Positions 12,380-23,584 are shown, counted from the first letter of the stretch. The stretch is DNA of 64,000 bases from Ophioderma brevispina (GCA_023653785.1 JAMKCH010001618.1:1-64000); one strand, 5' to 3'. The notes: generated by a model from the sequence alone, not told the origin. Numbers and translations are program-made.

Positions 12380-15300
12380 ATCATTTTTGGGGTTTTGACT
12401 GGTGCCCCCGGGACGCTCCCCCACCCGGGGGCCTATCCTAGGGGTGTGGGGGGGTGTTATGGGGTCCCGTAGACGGGATTGTGGGGGGGGGCAGGTTGAG
12501 TCAGATGGGGGGGGTCACCCAAAGGGACCATGCCACTTAGTTTGGAGGTTTTTCGAGAGTCTCCCATCGACTAGGGAGGTGTTGGGACGGATCTAAAATT
12601 GTTTTGGACCCCCTCCTCAAACCAGGAGGAAGTGGGCCAAAATTAGGTGTTCCTTCAGGTCCTGGGTTTTTTTCTGGGCCGGGCGGGGGGGCCAGGTTCT
12701 CCCTTTGAGTTCGGGAAGTGGGGACCTTTTACCATCTATTCCCGGCCCCCCCTCCCCCTGTTTGATCGGGTCCCGCGGGGGAGGGGGGGTCGAAGGGGTC
12801 GCTGGATTCCTATAAATCGAGGCGGAAGGTCGGGCTTTACCGCCCCATACCATGCCATGAGGGTTCACGTCGCGAGTCACCCCCGACCACCCCTCTCCGT
12901 CGACTCATCCGTCCCGGGGGGATGATGGGTAGTTGGATGCGATAACTTGAGGCGGGGAAGGAAGGTCGGTGGTTTTACCGCCCCATACCATCCCATGATC
13001 GAGTGTTTACATAGGAAGTCCGCCCCATCCCCCATCCATAATCACAAAAAGAGCTGGTGGGAATTGGGTACGAGGTCGGGAAACGGTCGAGGGTCTCTCT
13101 CCCGTCGGGTTACAGGGAGGAGGGGGCACCCTTCCATAGTTCGGGGAACTCTAAGGGCAAGCCCCAAGGGATTCCCGGTCGGATGGATGAGCTTCTTTCG
13201 GGGGTCGGGTCTTGGCTCCCAGTTTATGTTGGGGGGTACCCCTGCTCCTCTACTCCCGGGGGTACAATTCTGTTAATTTCTTTAATTCTATTTTACGATA
13301 GGACCACTCAAGCGAACCAATTACGGACTCCAACCAAGTATGTTGCACCATAGATGAAAAGTGACCGACGAGCAGTTGCAAGCCTTGAGGTACGTAAGAA
13401 AACGCCCTCAAGGCAAAAGGCCCCAAGTCCGTGAGAACATGGCGCAGGGAGGCCTTCGATAGGGACAAGGGACACCCGTCCCACCACGTTTGTTCTCCGA
13501 CGAAGCACTCCCGCTCCGGGTATCAGGGAGTCCTTTCCCTCCGCGCGCCCCCCATGGGGGAAAGCAGCAGTAGGAGGAAAGGGGAAAGAGGGCCCAAGGG
13601 CTCCCCTCGACCACCATGACGTCCGCAGTTCATGTCTGATCTCCCGCTCCTTCCTGAAGAGGTCTCTAAAGAGAATCCCCGGGTGCGCGGTCCTCAAGAA
13701 GGACACCCCCGGGCCGACCACAAGCATAAGCTGGGAGGTCGAAAGGACAAGAAAGGAGATCCAGTCACTGACGCGGGGTCAGGGCAGTACAAGATGGCCG
13801 ACCCAAAAAGGGCGCCCGACGGCGATGCTGGTCGAGGCGCTCCGGACCAGGGTGATCCCTGGGAAAAGTTCATCGAGGGGCAGGCCCCAAGGCCAGCCCC
13901 AGGTCGAGCTCAAGGTCCAGGGCAGGCGCCCAGGTCGGTTCAGGGAACTCAGGTCGGGACCTCGACGACTTTTTTTTTGGTTCATTCTGGACCAAGCTAC
14001 CCACGCGGGCGGAACTCTCGAGCCAGCCCCAGGTTGAGCTCACGGTCGGGGATGCCCAGTCGTGGTCGGGACCCCGGTCGGAGGCCCGACCGGGTCGCTT
14101 TCCTAGACCAGCCTCACTGAGGACAGGCATTCTAGGCCAGTCCAGGTAGAGCTCCACGGTCGGGGGGGACCAGGTCATGGGCGAGACCCAAGGTCGGGAG
14201 CCCGACCAGGTCGCTCCTAGACCAGCTCCCTTGAGGACAGGCTTCTCGGGGCCAGTCCCAGGTCGAGCTGACGGTGGGGGAGGACCCAGGTCAGGGTCGA
14301 GACCCAGGTCGGAGGCCGAGACCCGACGCCAGGCGCTCCCTAGACCAGCTCCCCTGATGACAGGCATTCTATGCCAGTCCAGGTCGAAGATCTCGGTCGG
14401 GAGGACCAGGTCATGGGCGAGCCAGGTCGGAGACCACGACCAGGTCGCTCCTAGACCCAGCTCCCTTGAGGACAGGCATTAGAGGGCCCACCAGTACAAG
14501 GTCGAGCTAACGGTCGGGGAGGACCAGCAGGTCATGGTCGAGAACAGGTCGGGGACCCGACCGGACCGCTCCATAGACCAAGCACCCTTGAGGGCAGGCA
14601 TTCAAATCCAGTCCCAGGTCGAGCGCCTGGTCGGAAGTGGAGCTCAAAGGCCGGACATCCACTGCTTGTGGGAAGACCCCCCAACCCGTCACCCAAATGG
14701 GTAACGTTATTCTTAATCTATTGCGCCAGCTGGCAGAAAACTCTGTCATGGGTCAGCTCTACCTCTCCTTGAGGGATTGGAGCCGACCGGAGGGCCCTTG
14801 CCGCCAAAAAGCAAGCTCCCCCCGAACGGGCTGAGCTCGCGGCTAATAAAAAAAGAGCACCTCCCACAGGGTCATGCGGACGCTATTAGCATTTTGGAAG
14901 CTTAGCGATAGCGAGCTCTTTTCGGGATGAAGGTCGGCGTCCACTCCACTCGAAAAGGGGAGAGGATGGAGCTGATTCCGACGGAGCAGACCCTTCCCGC
15001 TCCTCCGTCAAGGATGGTGGTCGACGTGCCCACCCTTACAAACGACCAGCAACAGGAAGGTCGGAAGTGAGGGTGGACCCGACACCTCGGGTCGTAGCTC
15101 CCGCCCGGAGGATTCCAGGGCGGGACCAGGCGTCGACATGGTCGGCGACAGACCAGTCCCGACCATACAACATAGGAGATCCTAGCGTGCCACCTTCCAG
15201 GTCTAGTTGGACCATAAGGGTCCTCCATCCGACCGTACGGTCGACGGAGATCAATCCCAACCCCGTCGGCCCCTCACAAGGGCCTAGACGAGAGAAGGGT

Positions 15301-16800
15301 TGGGGGTCCGAGCTTTACGCCGTCCCCCTCTCGCTTAAATGGCAAGGTTCCTCACGGCGAAACCCGGTACCTGCCCTCCTCATTCTTCCCACAAAGTGGT
15401 GAGGAAGGAAACAGGCAATAGGGACCAAGCCGCAGAGTTTCACGCTTGCAGGCTACTCCGAACTGCATGGCCTCACGCCCTCCGCCGGGGACCGCCCCAG
15501 GGGTCGCCGGTCCCGTGGACGGAAATCCTCCTACAGGGAGTGTCAACCCACCGGCACTACAGCCCGGGAGGAGCCGAGGACGGAGGAACATTTCGCATGG
15601 GATTACGAGACCCATTGCAGAGCTGGGCGCGACCCATATAGGGTCCGCCATCGTCCTACGAGCCGGTGGGAAGGTCCAGTGCGTGGACCGGATGATAACC
15701 CCTAGGAGTCGGACCATTTTCGCGGCGGGTACTACCGGAGTCGTGCTGCGGTTGGAGTAAGTCTCCCCCGCAGTGGGTCAGATCTCGCGGTTGACAGCCC
15801 GTCGCCCAAGCCTCCAAGCCTCAATGCCTTTTATACCTCTGTCAAGGGATCTTAAGACCACATTGACTCGTACACTCCGAGGGGAAGGTGGACAGGATCC
15901 CCTGTTAGGGACCGCCTTCCGGAGAGGGAAGAGGCACTCCCCTACACGGTACACCGCGGGGCTAGAGGACCTGCCTTCCGGCAGATGTATCGGGGACGGT
16001 ACTCGAGATGCGTCCCCGTCAGACCTCTCCCCCCCCCCAGGGGGGGGTGTGGGCGCTGGGGATAAACCTCGAGGCCCCCCCCCATTCAGTGGTTAAACCA
16101 TGGAATACGGAGCGGGATGGCGAGCTGCGTGCAGGCGTTTGACTCCAATGGCTAGGATGGCTAGCGGATTCAACGCCCAGCAGTTGGTTTGCGCCCACCT
16201 GCACGGACCTGACGGAGCCGGACAGGCGCTTTCCAAAGCCGCCATTGATAGGACGATCAACGTGGTTCTCGGACCTTAACTTGGTCGCCGAGCATTCCGC
16301 CCGCATAGCGGACCAGGTCGGTGGGGTGAGTGAGATCTAGAGACAGTTGGTCGCCAAGCCTTGAAATTCACGGACTCCCGTGGATTGCTCGAGGCGCCCC
16401 TGGGGAAAGCCCTTTTCGGAGGTCAACGACCTTCCCTCCAGACTAAGGAGCTGGAGCGAGAAGAAGGCCGTTTCGGCGACAAAAGCCGGGACCTCAGGCG
16501 GGAGCAGGGCAAACAAGGAAAGAGGGAAAACCGACAAAAACCCTTTTCGGGGGGGAGCCGAGGCCCAAAGCCTCCGGACCCTCAATGGGACGCTCAGCCA
16601 GCCGCTACACCCTACCAGGGCTACCAAGCCCTTAAGAACCAGGGAGGTAGCCCCGGCGGTTTTTGGTTAAGCACGGCGGGTAACCCAGCCGTAAGAGACA
16701 GAGATCTAAAGGTAAATTGCAAAGGTCTGACGCCAGCCCCAAAGGCCGAGGGAAGTCAAGGCGACCGCGCAGGTCGTTGGATGACTACCAGTAACAGCAA
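12380..16800 (+). pseudogene. DIRS-C gag-like region, decayed
   Basis: This GC-rich stretch lies between the 5' untranslated part and the reverse transcriptase, where DIRS elements encode their first ORF (gag-like, RNA/capsid function inferred from position). No frame is intact. Short open pieces in different + frames follow one another, for example at 12402-12596, 12947-13276, 13632-14120, 15339-15760 and 16361-16816. The last piece is rich in Lys, Arg, Glu and Gly and includes a GG-rich basic tail typical of a gag C-terminus. I see no clear zinc knuckle. A 120-bp tandem repeat lies within it at 13870-14640. Confidence 0.55.
13870..14640 (+). repeat. In-frame ~120-bp tandem repeat inside DIRS-C gag region
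   Basis: About six units recur with a period of 114-122 bp. Anchors such as GACAGGCATTCTAGGCCAG and GACCAGGTCGCTCCTAGAC appear near 14110, 14229, 14349, 14463 and 14585. The period is close to 40 codons, and the open piece at 14177-14482 reads RPAPLRTG and RPAPLMTG exactly 40 residues apart. It therefore probably encoded a 40-residue repeat domain in the gag-like protein. Confidence 0.75.
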
Positions 16801-16809
16801 TTCTCGCCC

Positions 16810-17690
16810 CATATAGGAGGCGGGTTGCCTAATGGAATTCGCGGGAGCGTGGAAGGCAGTGACCTCGGACCCTCGGGTCCAGATGTGGTAACCCACGGGT
16901 TCACCGCCGAGTTCACAGCCTGCCCTCACCCCATTCAGAGGGTTGAGGTTCGCCCCCCTCTTCCAAGGGAAACTGCCTAGCGGACGCCTCCTGCAAGAGA
17001 TAGCTGGCCTGCTGGCCAAAATGGTGACGTGAGATGCCCACGCATCCATCAAAGAGGGATCTACTCTCCACTTCTAATAACCAAGGGATGGTGGGGGCCC
17101 ACGTTTGGTTTGGAGACGCATATCCTCAGTCCCCGTGCAGAAATCATCACCGAAATGGCTCTGTTTTTGCCTTAGGAGGGGCGTGGCTTACCAGTTCGGG
17201 TCCTACCCTTCGGCCTGACGACGCGCAACGGAACTTCACAAGGGTCGATGAATGTGTAGCGGAGTTCCTCAGGCGAAGGGGCAGGACATCTTCGTCTACC
17301 TAGACTACTGGTACTGGTGGGGCACACCCTAGCAGAGGCTTCAAGCCTTTATGAGGAGGGCTAGACCTGATTAAGTCTGTCGGTAAGGTAAAGGTGAGCC
17401 CTCGGCTGAAAGAGTAGCCTCGGTCATGGCGTGTGCCTGAGCAACCCTGGAGAGCAGGTCGGTCCCAGACAGGTTCGGCTTCTGGGACGCACCTGGCCAG
17501 GACTCAGCGGGATGGTCCCCGTACTGCAATTACGAATGAGGGGAATCCAGATCAACGGATCAGGTACGTCCGATCCTGGTACCACCATGTCATCCTAGAG
17601 TCCAGTGCCCTGAAGCGGCCCCCGACCTCAGTTGGTGGAGGATCCACACAACTTGGAGGGGGGGAGCCCCCATTCGGGAATTAAACCTTC
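16810..17690 (+). pseudogene. DIRS-C reverse transcriptase, frameshifted
   Basis: Conceptual translation across frames gives segments in the order of DIRS reverse transcriptases: an upstream GGRLP...WKAVTSDP block (about 16818-16870), DAY (about 17125), a VFALGGAW/TLRPDDA stretch, FTRVDECVAEFLRRRG (17236-17283) and FVYLDYW (about 17291-17311). The catalytic box expected as YLDD reads YLDY. The downstream segment at 17433-17684 carries the connection to RNase H. At least four frame changes separate these pieces. Confidence 0.85.
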
Positions 17691-18420
17691 CGGGACGCTG
17701 TCAACAGACGCGTCATAGTCGGGGAGTGGGAGACCCACCCTAGGGGTCCTACGTAAGTGTCGTGCCGTTGGTCGCCCATGCGGGCTCGCCATCATATCAA
17801 TGTGCTCGAGCTGCGGGCAATCTTGCCAGACACTGTAGCACTGTGTCGCCCGGACCAGGGAAAGGGCCAGCGCCATCGAAGGTGAGGGGGCGTCAGTGGA
17901 ATGGCGCCCCCTGCCGCCGGCAGTCTGAAGGTCATCAAGTTGTCAGAGGCTATAGCGTCCCACGTCGACCTACTCGCCTCCGCCGGGAATCACCAGCTTC
18001 TGGCGTACTACTCAGGGAGTTAAGAGATCCCAGAGCCGTGGGGTAGGGATGCAATGGTGGTGGATTGGGTCGGGGATCATTGCCTACGCATTTCCCCCCA
18101 TTGCGAGGATTGACGGGCCTCGAGAAGGTAGCTCGGTCCGACAATGCCTGGTTCTGTTGGTGGCCCCCATGTGGACGGACTCAGCTTTGGGGGTCCACTG
18201 GCTTCTGGCTGCTTAGTGGGGACCCCATCTGCTCCCTCAGCGCGGGGACTGATTAGCGGTCCTCCAGCCGACACGACCGTCCCAGAGTACCATCGCGCTA
18301 AACCTGAGTGTCTGGCACATTCCCGCCAACAATTACACGTCAGGCGGGAGGTTTCTGAACAGGCTGCCGCGCTGCTGCTCAGGCAAGGCGGCAGTCAACT
18401 ATAGAATCTTGCCGAGTCTA
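17690..18420 (+). pseudogene. DIRS-C RNase H region, decayed
   Basis: The motif HHINVLELRAI (17790-17822) is the diagnostic RNase H glutamate segment of DIRS pol proteins, preceded by GRWSP-like CRWSPMRA. Further on, VARSDN (about 18129-18147) holds the next catalytic aspartate, in RSDN context. In known DIRS elements RNase H removes template RNA during reverse transcription. The region is broken by stops between these motifs. Confidence 0.8.
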
Positions 18421-18489
18421 GACTCCGCCGGTTCTATTAGATGGTGAGCCAATCGAGAGACGATCCGCTGGCTGCGTCTGTAGGGCAGA

Positions 18490-19440
18490 TCGGGATTTCC
18501 TAACGGAAATTTCCCACGAGGGTTTGGGCGCCCCAAAACAGTCGGGTGCTACCGCACCGCGTTGGCGGCGCTCCATCGGGGCTCAGAGACGGCATAGTGT
18601 CTCGAACAGCCCGATCCTCAGGAATCTGCTAAAGGGCCATGTGCGGTTCGTCCCCCGGTTGTTCACTCGTACGGAGGGGATCTGCGCTAGTGCTCCAGTT
18701 CTTAGCGTCCGAGGAGGAATTCGAAAGCCACTGGAGGGGGGCCAGTCTCCTGGATTTATCTAGGAAGATGGTCCCTTCTCGTGGCAGCGTTCCGGGCGAC
18801 GGCGGTTCCGAGAGACCAGGCCTTGTACATTTGACTGAGGCTCATTGCGGTGGTCGAAGGACGGCGTTGTGTCCATTCCTCCAACGAGAGGGTTTTTTTC
18901 TCGCTAAGGAATCAGACACTGTCTTCACACCACGCCCGGTGTTTTCTCCCGGACCTGGCCTTGGCTGCAGGACCGGTCGGGAAAACCCTGGTGCCCGGTT
19001 AGGGCTCGTCTAAAATGGTACCTTAAGCTACCGAAGGGCTCCGCGAAGACAAAACAGCTGTCAGTCTCCTCGGCCCCTCCATAGCGTCCGGCAGCGAAGG
19101 ACAAGAGTTAGCCGCTGGGTTACCTCGACAATCCGAAGCGCCACAAACGAAAAACATCACGATCGGTTGGTCGGCTTTGGGCTAGGTCCCATGAGGTACG
19201 TGCTCACGCCTCCTCCTGGGGCATTTTACAAAGTCCTAAATCCAGGATATCTGGATACTATAGTTGGAGTCCGCAACCACGTGTTCAGAGAGTTATCTCG
19301 AGACGTTCTGGTGCGTAGAGGGGATGTTGCTACGGCAGCATGTGTGCCAGTAGAGGTGAGCGCAATCAAGAGCTCTGGGTGAGTCTCTCGGTGCGAAACG
19401 GGGGGGACATGCTACCGCTGGTAACTACCTCCCCGTACCT
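18490..19440 (+). pseudogene. DIRS-C tyrosine recombinase, decayed
   Basis: Order and wording of segments fit the DIRS tyrosine recombinase: TVGCYRTALAALHRG-like (about 18541-18585), NSPILRNLLKG (about 18605-18640), a box-I region near 18780-18830 that now reads VAAFRATAVPRDQAL rather than with the expected R-x-S-E, DKTAVSL (about 19050), and a C-terminal open piece (19167-19382) with NHVFRELSRDVLVRRGD. Tyrosine recombinases integrate the circular DNA product. Several frame changes and the altered box I make this copy non-functional as assembled. Confidence 0.8.
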
Positions 19441-19486
19441 TCTTCCACCGCCGGAGACCACCAGTGGGATACTGTGCAAAGTAAGT

Positions 19487-19576
19487 CGAGGAGGGTTAGC
19501 TATCGATTGAGCGCAGGTATTCCCTCTCAGAAGCGAGAGGGGATACACTAACGATCGATACCTACCCTCCGCGACC
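19487..19576. repeat. DIRS-C internal complementary region (ICR)
   Basis: The first part (GGAGGGTTAGCTATCG...GAGCGCAG) is the complement of the outer left terminal repeat. The second part (GATACACTAACGATCGATAC then CTACCCTCCGCGACC) is the complement of the outer right repeat. A small hairpin (CCCTCTCAGAAGCGAGAGGG, 19522-19541) joins them. This juxtaposition of both element ends is the defining DIRS ICR, thought to template completion of the termini and circularisation. Confidence 0.88.
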
Positions 19577-19674
19577 GTACGACCCTCCCACAAGTTTTTT
19601 CCACCACAAGAAGGTCTCGGGAAGGTTGTGTTGTTACACACTTGGAGAAGAAAGAAACCAAATTTGGGATAAGG

Positions 19675-19879
19675 ACGACTCACGCGCGCATGGGCGGTGA
19701 GTCGCCCGAAAAATAGTGCGCGCCATCGGCGGATATTTCGCGGTTAGCGAAATTTGTAATGTGGTATAGAGGTTTCTGGTCGGGCACCAAATGAGGGAAA
19801 TTTGTGCCAAAAGTAAGGTAGCGGAGGGTTAGGTTATCGATCGTCGCTAGTGTATCCCCTCTCACTTCTGAGAGGGAAA
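19675..19879. repeat. DIRS-C right inverted terminal repeat and terminal hairpin
   Basis: It is the reverse complement of the left repeat over about 19675-19857 and ends in CCCCTCTCACTTCTGAGAGG (19856-19875), a small hairpin that is also present inside the ICR. Immediately afterwards, from 19880, the interrupted satellite unit resumes. Confidence 0.85.
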
Positions 19880-20165
19880 TCTAAGCAAGTATGGGTGTCT
19901 CTTCGCACATAGAATGCACCAAGTGAAGGGGATGAGTCCGGAAGGCGGGTCATTGTGGCATGGGTCAAGGTCAATAGAGTTCAAATTGCGTCAAAAATAA
20001 AGAGATATAAGGCCTTGTAAACACGATATATTTTGTCTAAAGCAAGTATGGGTGCCTCTTCGCACCTTAGATGTCACCCAAGTAGACGGTAGATGAGTTT
20101 GGAGGTGGGCATGTGGCATGGGTCAAGGTCAAATGCAGTCAACAAAATGGGTATTTTTAAATTGC
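19880..20165 (+). repeat. ~160-bp satellite units, right of DIRS-C
   Basis: Two units start TCTAAGCAAGTATGGGTG (19880) and TCTAAAGCAAGTATGGGTG (20036). Each is followed by TCTTCGCAC, a GTCACC/TGCACCAAGT block and GGCATGGGTCAAGGTCAA. The junction contains CTTGTAAACACGATATATTT, which matches the left flank of DIRS-C. This is the array into which the element inserted. Confidence 0.75.
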
Positions 20166-21115
20166 TATAAGCCTTGGCAATTGTGTGGCAGGATGAAACT
20201 TGGTTGGGGTGGTCCACATTCAGTGCAGAACAAATTGAGGTATTCAAGGTGCATGTGGGGTCAATCAAGGTTCAAAGGATAATATTGCTAGAACCTTGTC
20301 AATGTGGTAGGATGAGGAAAGTGGTGGTGTGGTCAACATCAGTGCCGAAAAATTTGAAGGTTCATTCCAAGGTGCTCATGGGGGGTCATCAAGGTCAAAT
20401 GCGAATGTAAAATTGCTGTATAGCCTATTGTCATTGTGTGGTAGGATATGAAACTTGGTGGGTGTGGTCAAAATTCAGTGCAGAAAAAATTTGCCAAGGG
20501 CATTTCAAGGTAATGTCGAGGGTCATTCAAGGTCAAAGGGATAATATTGCTATAACCCCTTGTCAAATGTGGTAGGATGATGAAACTTGGTGGTGTGGGC
20601 AACATTTCGTGCCGAAAATTTGAAGGTCGTTTAAAGGTCAGTCGGGTCATTCGAGGTCAAACACTAGTAGGTGTTTTTAGTGATGAATTGGTGGGTGGGT
20701 CGCTTTCAGTGCCACAAATTTGAAGGGGTGGTCATTCAAGGTCAGCGGGGTCCTCATCCAAGGTCCATCACTAAGTAGTGGTTTAGGAGATGAAACTTGG
20801 GGTGTGGTAACATACAGTGCCAAAAAATTTTGATGGTCATTTCAAGGTCAGCGGGGTTCATCCAAGGTCAAATCCATGCACAAGGTAGACTGTCAGAAAA
20901 CGATGGGTGTAGTACGCAGTAATGCCGAAAAGTTTGAGGTAATTTAAAGGTCGTGGGGTTATTCAAGGTCAACTAACTCAACATATGGTAGGTCATGAAA
21001 CTTTGTGGATATGTCATGAAACTTTGTGGCTGTGGTCAAATTCTAAACTTGAAAACTGTGAAAGGTTCAGTCAAGGCAAATTTGGGTCATCTAAGGTCAA
21101 TAACTACAAATAGTT
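20165..21115 (+). repeat. ~100-135-bp AGGTCA-rich minisatellite array
   Basis: Eight or so degenerate units recur. Each has ATGAAACTTGGTGGG, TGTGGTCAACATTCAGTGCC, a GAAAAATTTGAAGGTCATT block and one or more AAGGTCA motifs followed by GGTCATTCAAGGTCAA. The spacing between ATGAAACTTGG anchors runs from about 96 to 135 bp. Unit-to-unit differences are mostly single-base indels, as expected from noisy reads or an old array. Confidence 0.8.
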
Positions 21116-21249
21116 TTATGGTCAATGTTGTGTACACATTTGATACCGTCAAAGTGCAACTGCATGGCAAGCAGCTCAGTGGTTTGAGAACCACTTATTC
21201 CATCACAAGTCTCCCTGTAATCTTAAAAAAGGTAGTTCCCTCCATTTAC

Positions 21250-21660
21250 TAGCGCGATGGGCGGGGGGACCTTGTGATTCGAGAAGAACAGCCTTGTTCA
21301 TTTTTCAACATTTGAAAGTATGTGTTCTATAAAAACAACAACAAATCTATATAGTGATTTGCATAAGGTTCAAGATCATCTTTAATCATTGCACAATTTT
21401 TTTTATTCACGTAGTATTGTAGCTTGTACTGTTGCTGATCAGAAAGGTCAAATATTTAGCAGATGAGAAGAGAACAATACAAGGTTTCCATGGTACAAAT
21501 CTTGGTTTTGATGGCAGGAGGGTGTTTCTGCTGGGTTGAATGTGAAGGTGTGGGTAGAGGCCCTACTTTGTGCAGTAACCAAGATACCAACAACATCCAC
21601 ACTGGTTTACCACTACCATCCGGTTGATTTGTAATTTGCATTAGCTACAGAATATGGCCA
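21250..21660. other. Non-coding stretch
   Basis: No coding exon or structured repeat was recognised between the minisatellite and the AT-rich MITE remnant. Confidence 0.4.
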
Positions 21661-21667
21661 CGGTTGG

Positions 21668-21795
21668 TGATTTTTTTTATTTAAAAAAAAATCATGATAG
21701 ATAATCAAATAAATCTGATTGTTTTTCAATCTTAAATCACGATTTACCAATCGCATTAATTCAACTGATTTAAAGTGCGCCAACCTGACTAGGGC
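21668..21795 (-). mobile_element. hAT-like MITE terminus, left copy
   Basis: Read on the - strand it starts CAGGTTGGCGCACTTTAAAT and continues with ATTTAAATC/ATCATGATTT palindromic blocks. A CAGGGTTGG tip followed by such blocks is typical of widespread hAT-derived MITEs. A second similar end lies at 22588-22655 in the same orientation, with a LINE 3' end between them. Confidence 0.4.
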
Positions 21796-21868
21796 GATTC
21801 CAAGATAAGTGGTCCTGGCATCCAAAAATTGAAATTAATTTCCATTCCAGTTAATTTTTCTGATTACT

Positions 21869-22588
21869 TTGTTTACTGTCAATGCAGTTCATAATTATGG
21901 TACAAGGGTCACTGGATATGTGACCCGACCTCATCTTTTCGAACGGATCTTGGCCAGAAAAACTATCAAATACAAGGGGCCTATTTTGTGGAATGTTATT
22001 GATGGCAATTGCTTCCATTCGTACTCTTTAGGTGTATCCATCAACCCTTCATCAAACTATAACATAATTTACTTCAAAGCTATAGTAGATTGATGGAATT
22101 TTTGTTTTCTGTATTTTTAGGTTCTCTTTATTCTATGTGTACATCAGAGGCCCATCTCCAGGCCCAGGTGGTTTCACACACATCCAGTTTACCTAGTGTT
22201 TTTATATGCTATTTTGTGTGGTTTTATTGTGTCATATTGCAATACAGATCACATTTTTGTCGCTATATTTTTTTTTTATGGATCGGTTCTAGACTGTGTT
22301 CTGGATATGGTTCTTCCTAAATGTTATTTGTTTCCAAATGAGTTTGCCCAACATACACATTTTGTTCACCTGTGTTATTCCTTGTACGTTTTGTCTTGTC
22401 GCACTTAGTTTCCTGTTCCCGTTTATGTGTTTTCGTTAATTTGTCTCGCACTTTAGTATCATTTCCTTTATGGGTAGCCAAATTTTTTCGAGCATTGCTT
22501 CTGTTTGGTCAACCTTCCATACTAAATCTGTTGTTATATTTTATTGGTTCAATACGATTTATGGTAAAATAAATGAAATGAAATCATG
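21869..22588 (+). mobile_element. 5'-truncated LINE, ORF2 C-terminus plus 3' UTR
   Basis: The open frame 21869-22093 (75 codons including stop) contains HNYGTR and KTIKYKGPILWN. These match the C-terminal signature (HxYNTR ... IxYxGPxxWN) of non-LTR retrotransposon reverse transcriptases of the CR1/Jockey/L2 group. About 490 bp of T-rich 3' UTR follow, and the element ends in AATAAATGAAATGAAAT (22569-22585), a short pentanucleotide tail of the kind LINEs of this group carry. The 5' part is missing, as is usual for dead-on-arrival copies. Confidence 0.75.
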
Positions 22589-22655
22589 ATTTTTTTTTCT
22601 CAATTTAAATCATGATTTAAATTCACGGATTTATATCGCGCCAACCCTGGAAGCC
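22588..22655 (-). mobile_element. hAT-like MITE terminus, right copy
   Basis: On the - strand it reads CCAGGGTTGGCGCGATATAA and then ATTTAAATCATGATTTAAAT. It resembles the segment at 21668-21795. The LINE tail abuts it, so the LINE may have inserted into an older MITE. Confidence 0.4.
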
Positions 22656-22734
22656 CTAGGTCCTCCTAAAGGTTCATGCCTATTTATCTGTATGTGCATG
22701 CAGTGGCACTGCATCTGCAATACAATAGGTTTAA

Positions 22735-23035
22735 AACTGCGTCTGTATACAAAACACTGCATCATAGTACTGCAATTTAGAGATGCAGTGAGGTTGACTG
22801 CAGTCTCTATACAAAACATGATCATGATACTACAATTTAGAGATGCAGTGAGTTGACTGCAGTCTCTATCCAAAACACTGACATTAATGGTACTGCAATT
22901 AGGATTGCAGTGAGTGTTCAACTGCAGTATTTATCCAAAACACTGCATCATGATACTTGCAATTTAGAGATGCAGTGAGGTAAATGCAGTCTTATCCAAA
23001 ACAATGCCATCATGGTACTGCAATTTAGAGTTAAA
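22735..23035 (+). repeat. ~62-bp minisatellite (five units)
   Basis: Units built from AAAACACTGCATCATGATAC, TGCAATTTAGAGATGCAGTG and AGGTTGACTGCAGTCTCTAT recur about five times with small indels. The internal CTGCAG and ATGCA words make each unit partly palindromic. Confidence 0.85.
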
Positions 23036-23584
23036 TTCATTTTGAACTGGGGGATTTGCAGTGAAGTTGCAGCAGAAAGTGGTGATATATCAATCAATGC
23101 AGTGCACAGCTAGCCGGACCATGGTCCAAAATAATTAAGGCACATGATGCCATTTGCCTTGGTTGCCCCTACCATTTGATTTGGTGCCCTAAAAAAATCC
23201 TTCTTATTCCATGTAATATGCCTTGGTACCCTTTTAAAATTGGGCAAAATTGCCTTGCCTGCCCTAATTCTTGTTTGGAGCCTGGAAGACTGGTACAGTG
23301 CAGGAGGGTTGAATGACCTGTGTCTATCAATCAAACAGGTGATGGATGTCTCCTCTATAATACCTTCCCTAACAACTTACTCAGTGTGCTCTGTAGTCTG
23401 TGTTGCCAATACTGTAGTTGGGAAAGAAGGCAGATATGTTAGAACATACTGAAGAAGACATGCAGTTGCTTTGTATCAACTTGACTAATATACTGTCATC
23501 TGGATAGCATGAGGAGCCTTGTTAGCATGTTTTGTTGATAATTTTTTAATGTATTCATGCTCCCATAATAAAGATCAATTTTGA

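Larger units (their letters stand above)
11598..19879 (+). mobile_element. DIRS-type retrotransposon, near-complete structure (DIRS-C)
   Basis: This 8.3-kb GC-rich element carries the hallmark DIRS architecture: inverted terminal repeats, an internal complementary region (ICR), gag-like, reverse transcriptase/RNase H and tyrosine recombinase regions, and no integrase or LTRs. DIRS elements are known to replicate through a circular intermediate and to integrate with a tyrosine recombinase, without target duplication. Here a satellite unit is split exactly at the element ends with no duplication. All coding regions contain stops and frame changes, so this copy is inactive as assembled. Some of the damage may be sequencing error. 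Confidence 0.9.

Noticed and set aside
12617..14749. Long - strand open frames over the GC-rich DIRS-C gag region
   Set aside because: They are antisense shadows in GC-rich DNA. Domain order and recognisable pol motifs are all on the + strand.
20165..21115. AGGTCA half-sites as nuclear-receptor response elements
   Set aside because: They occur as part of a tandem minisatellite unit, so their frequency reflects repetition and not regulatory selection.
22090..22572. Hydrophobic open frames as a membrane protein gene
   Set aside because: They lie in the T-rich 3' UTR of the LINE, between its stop codon and its tail.
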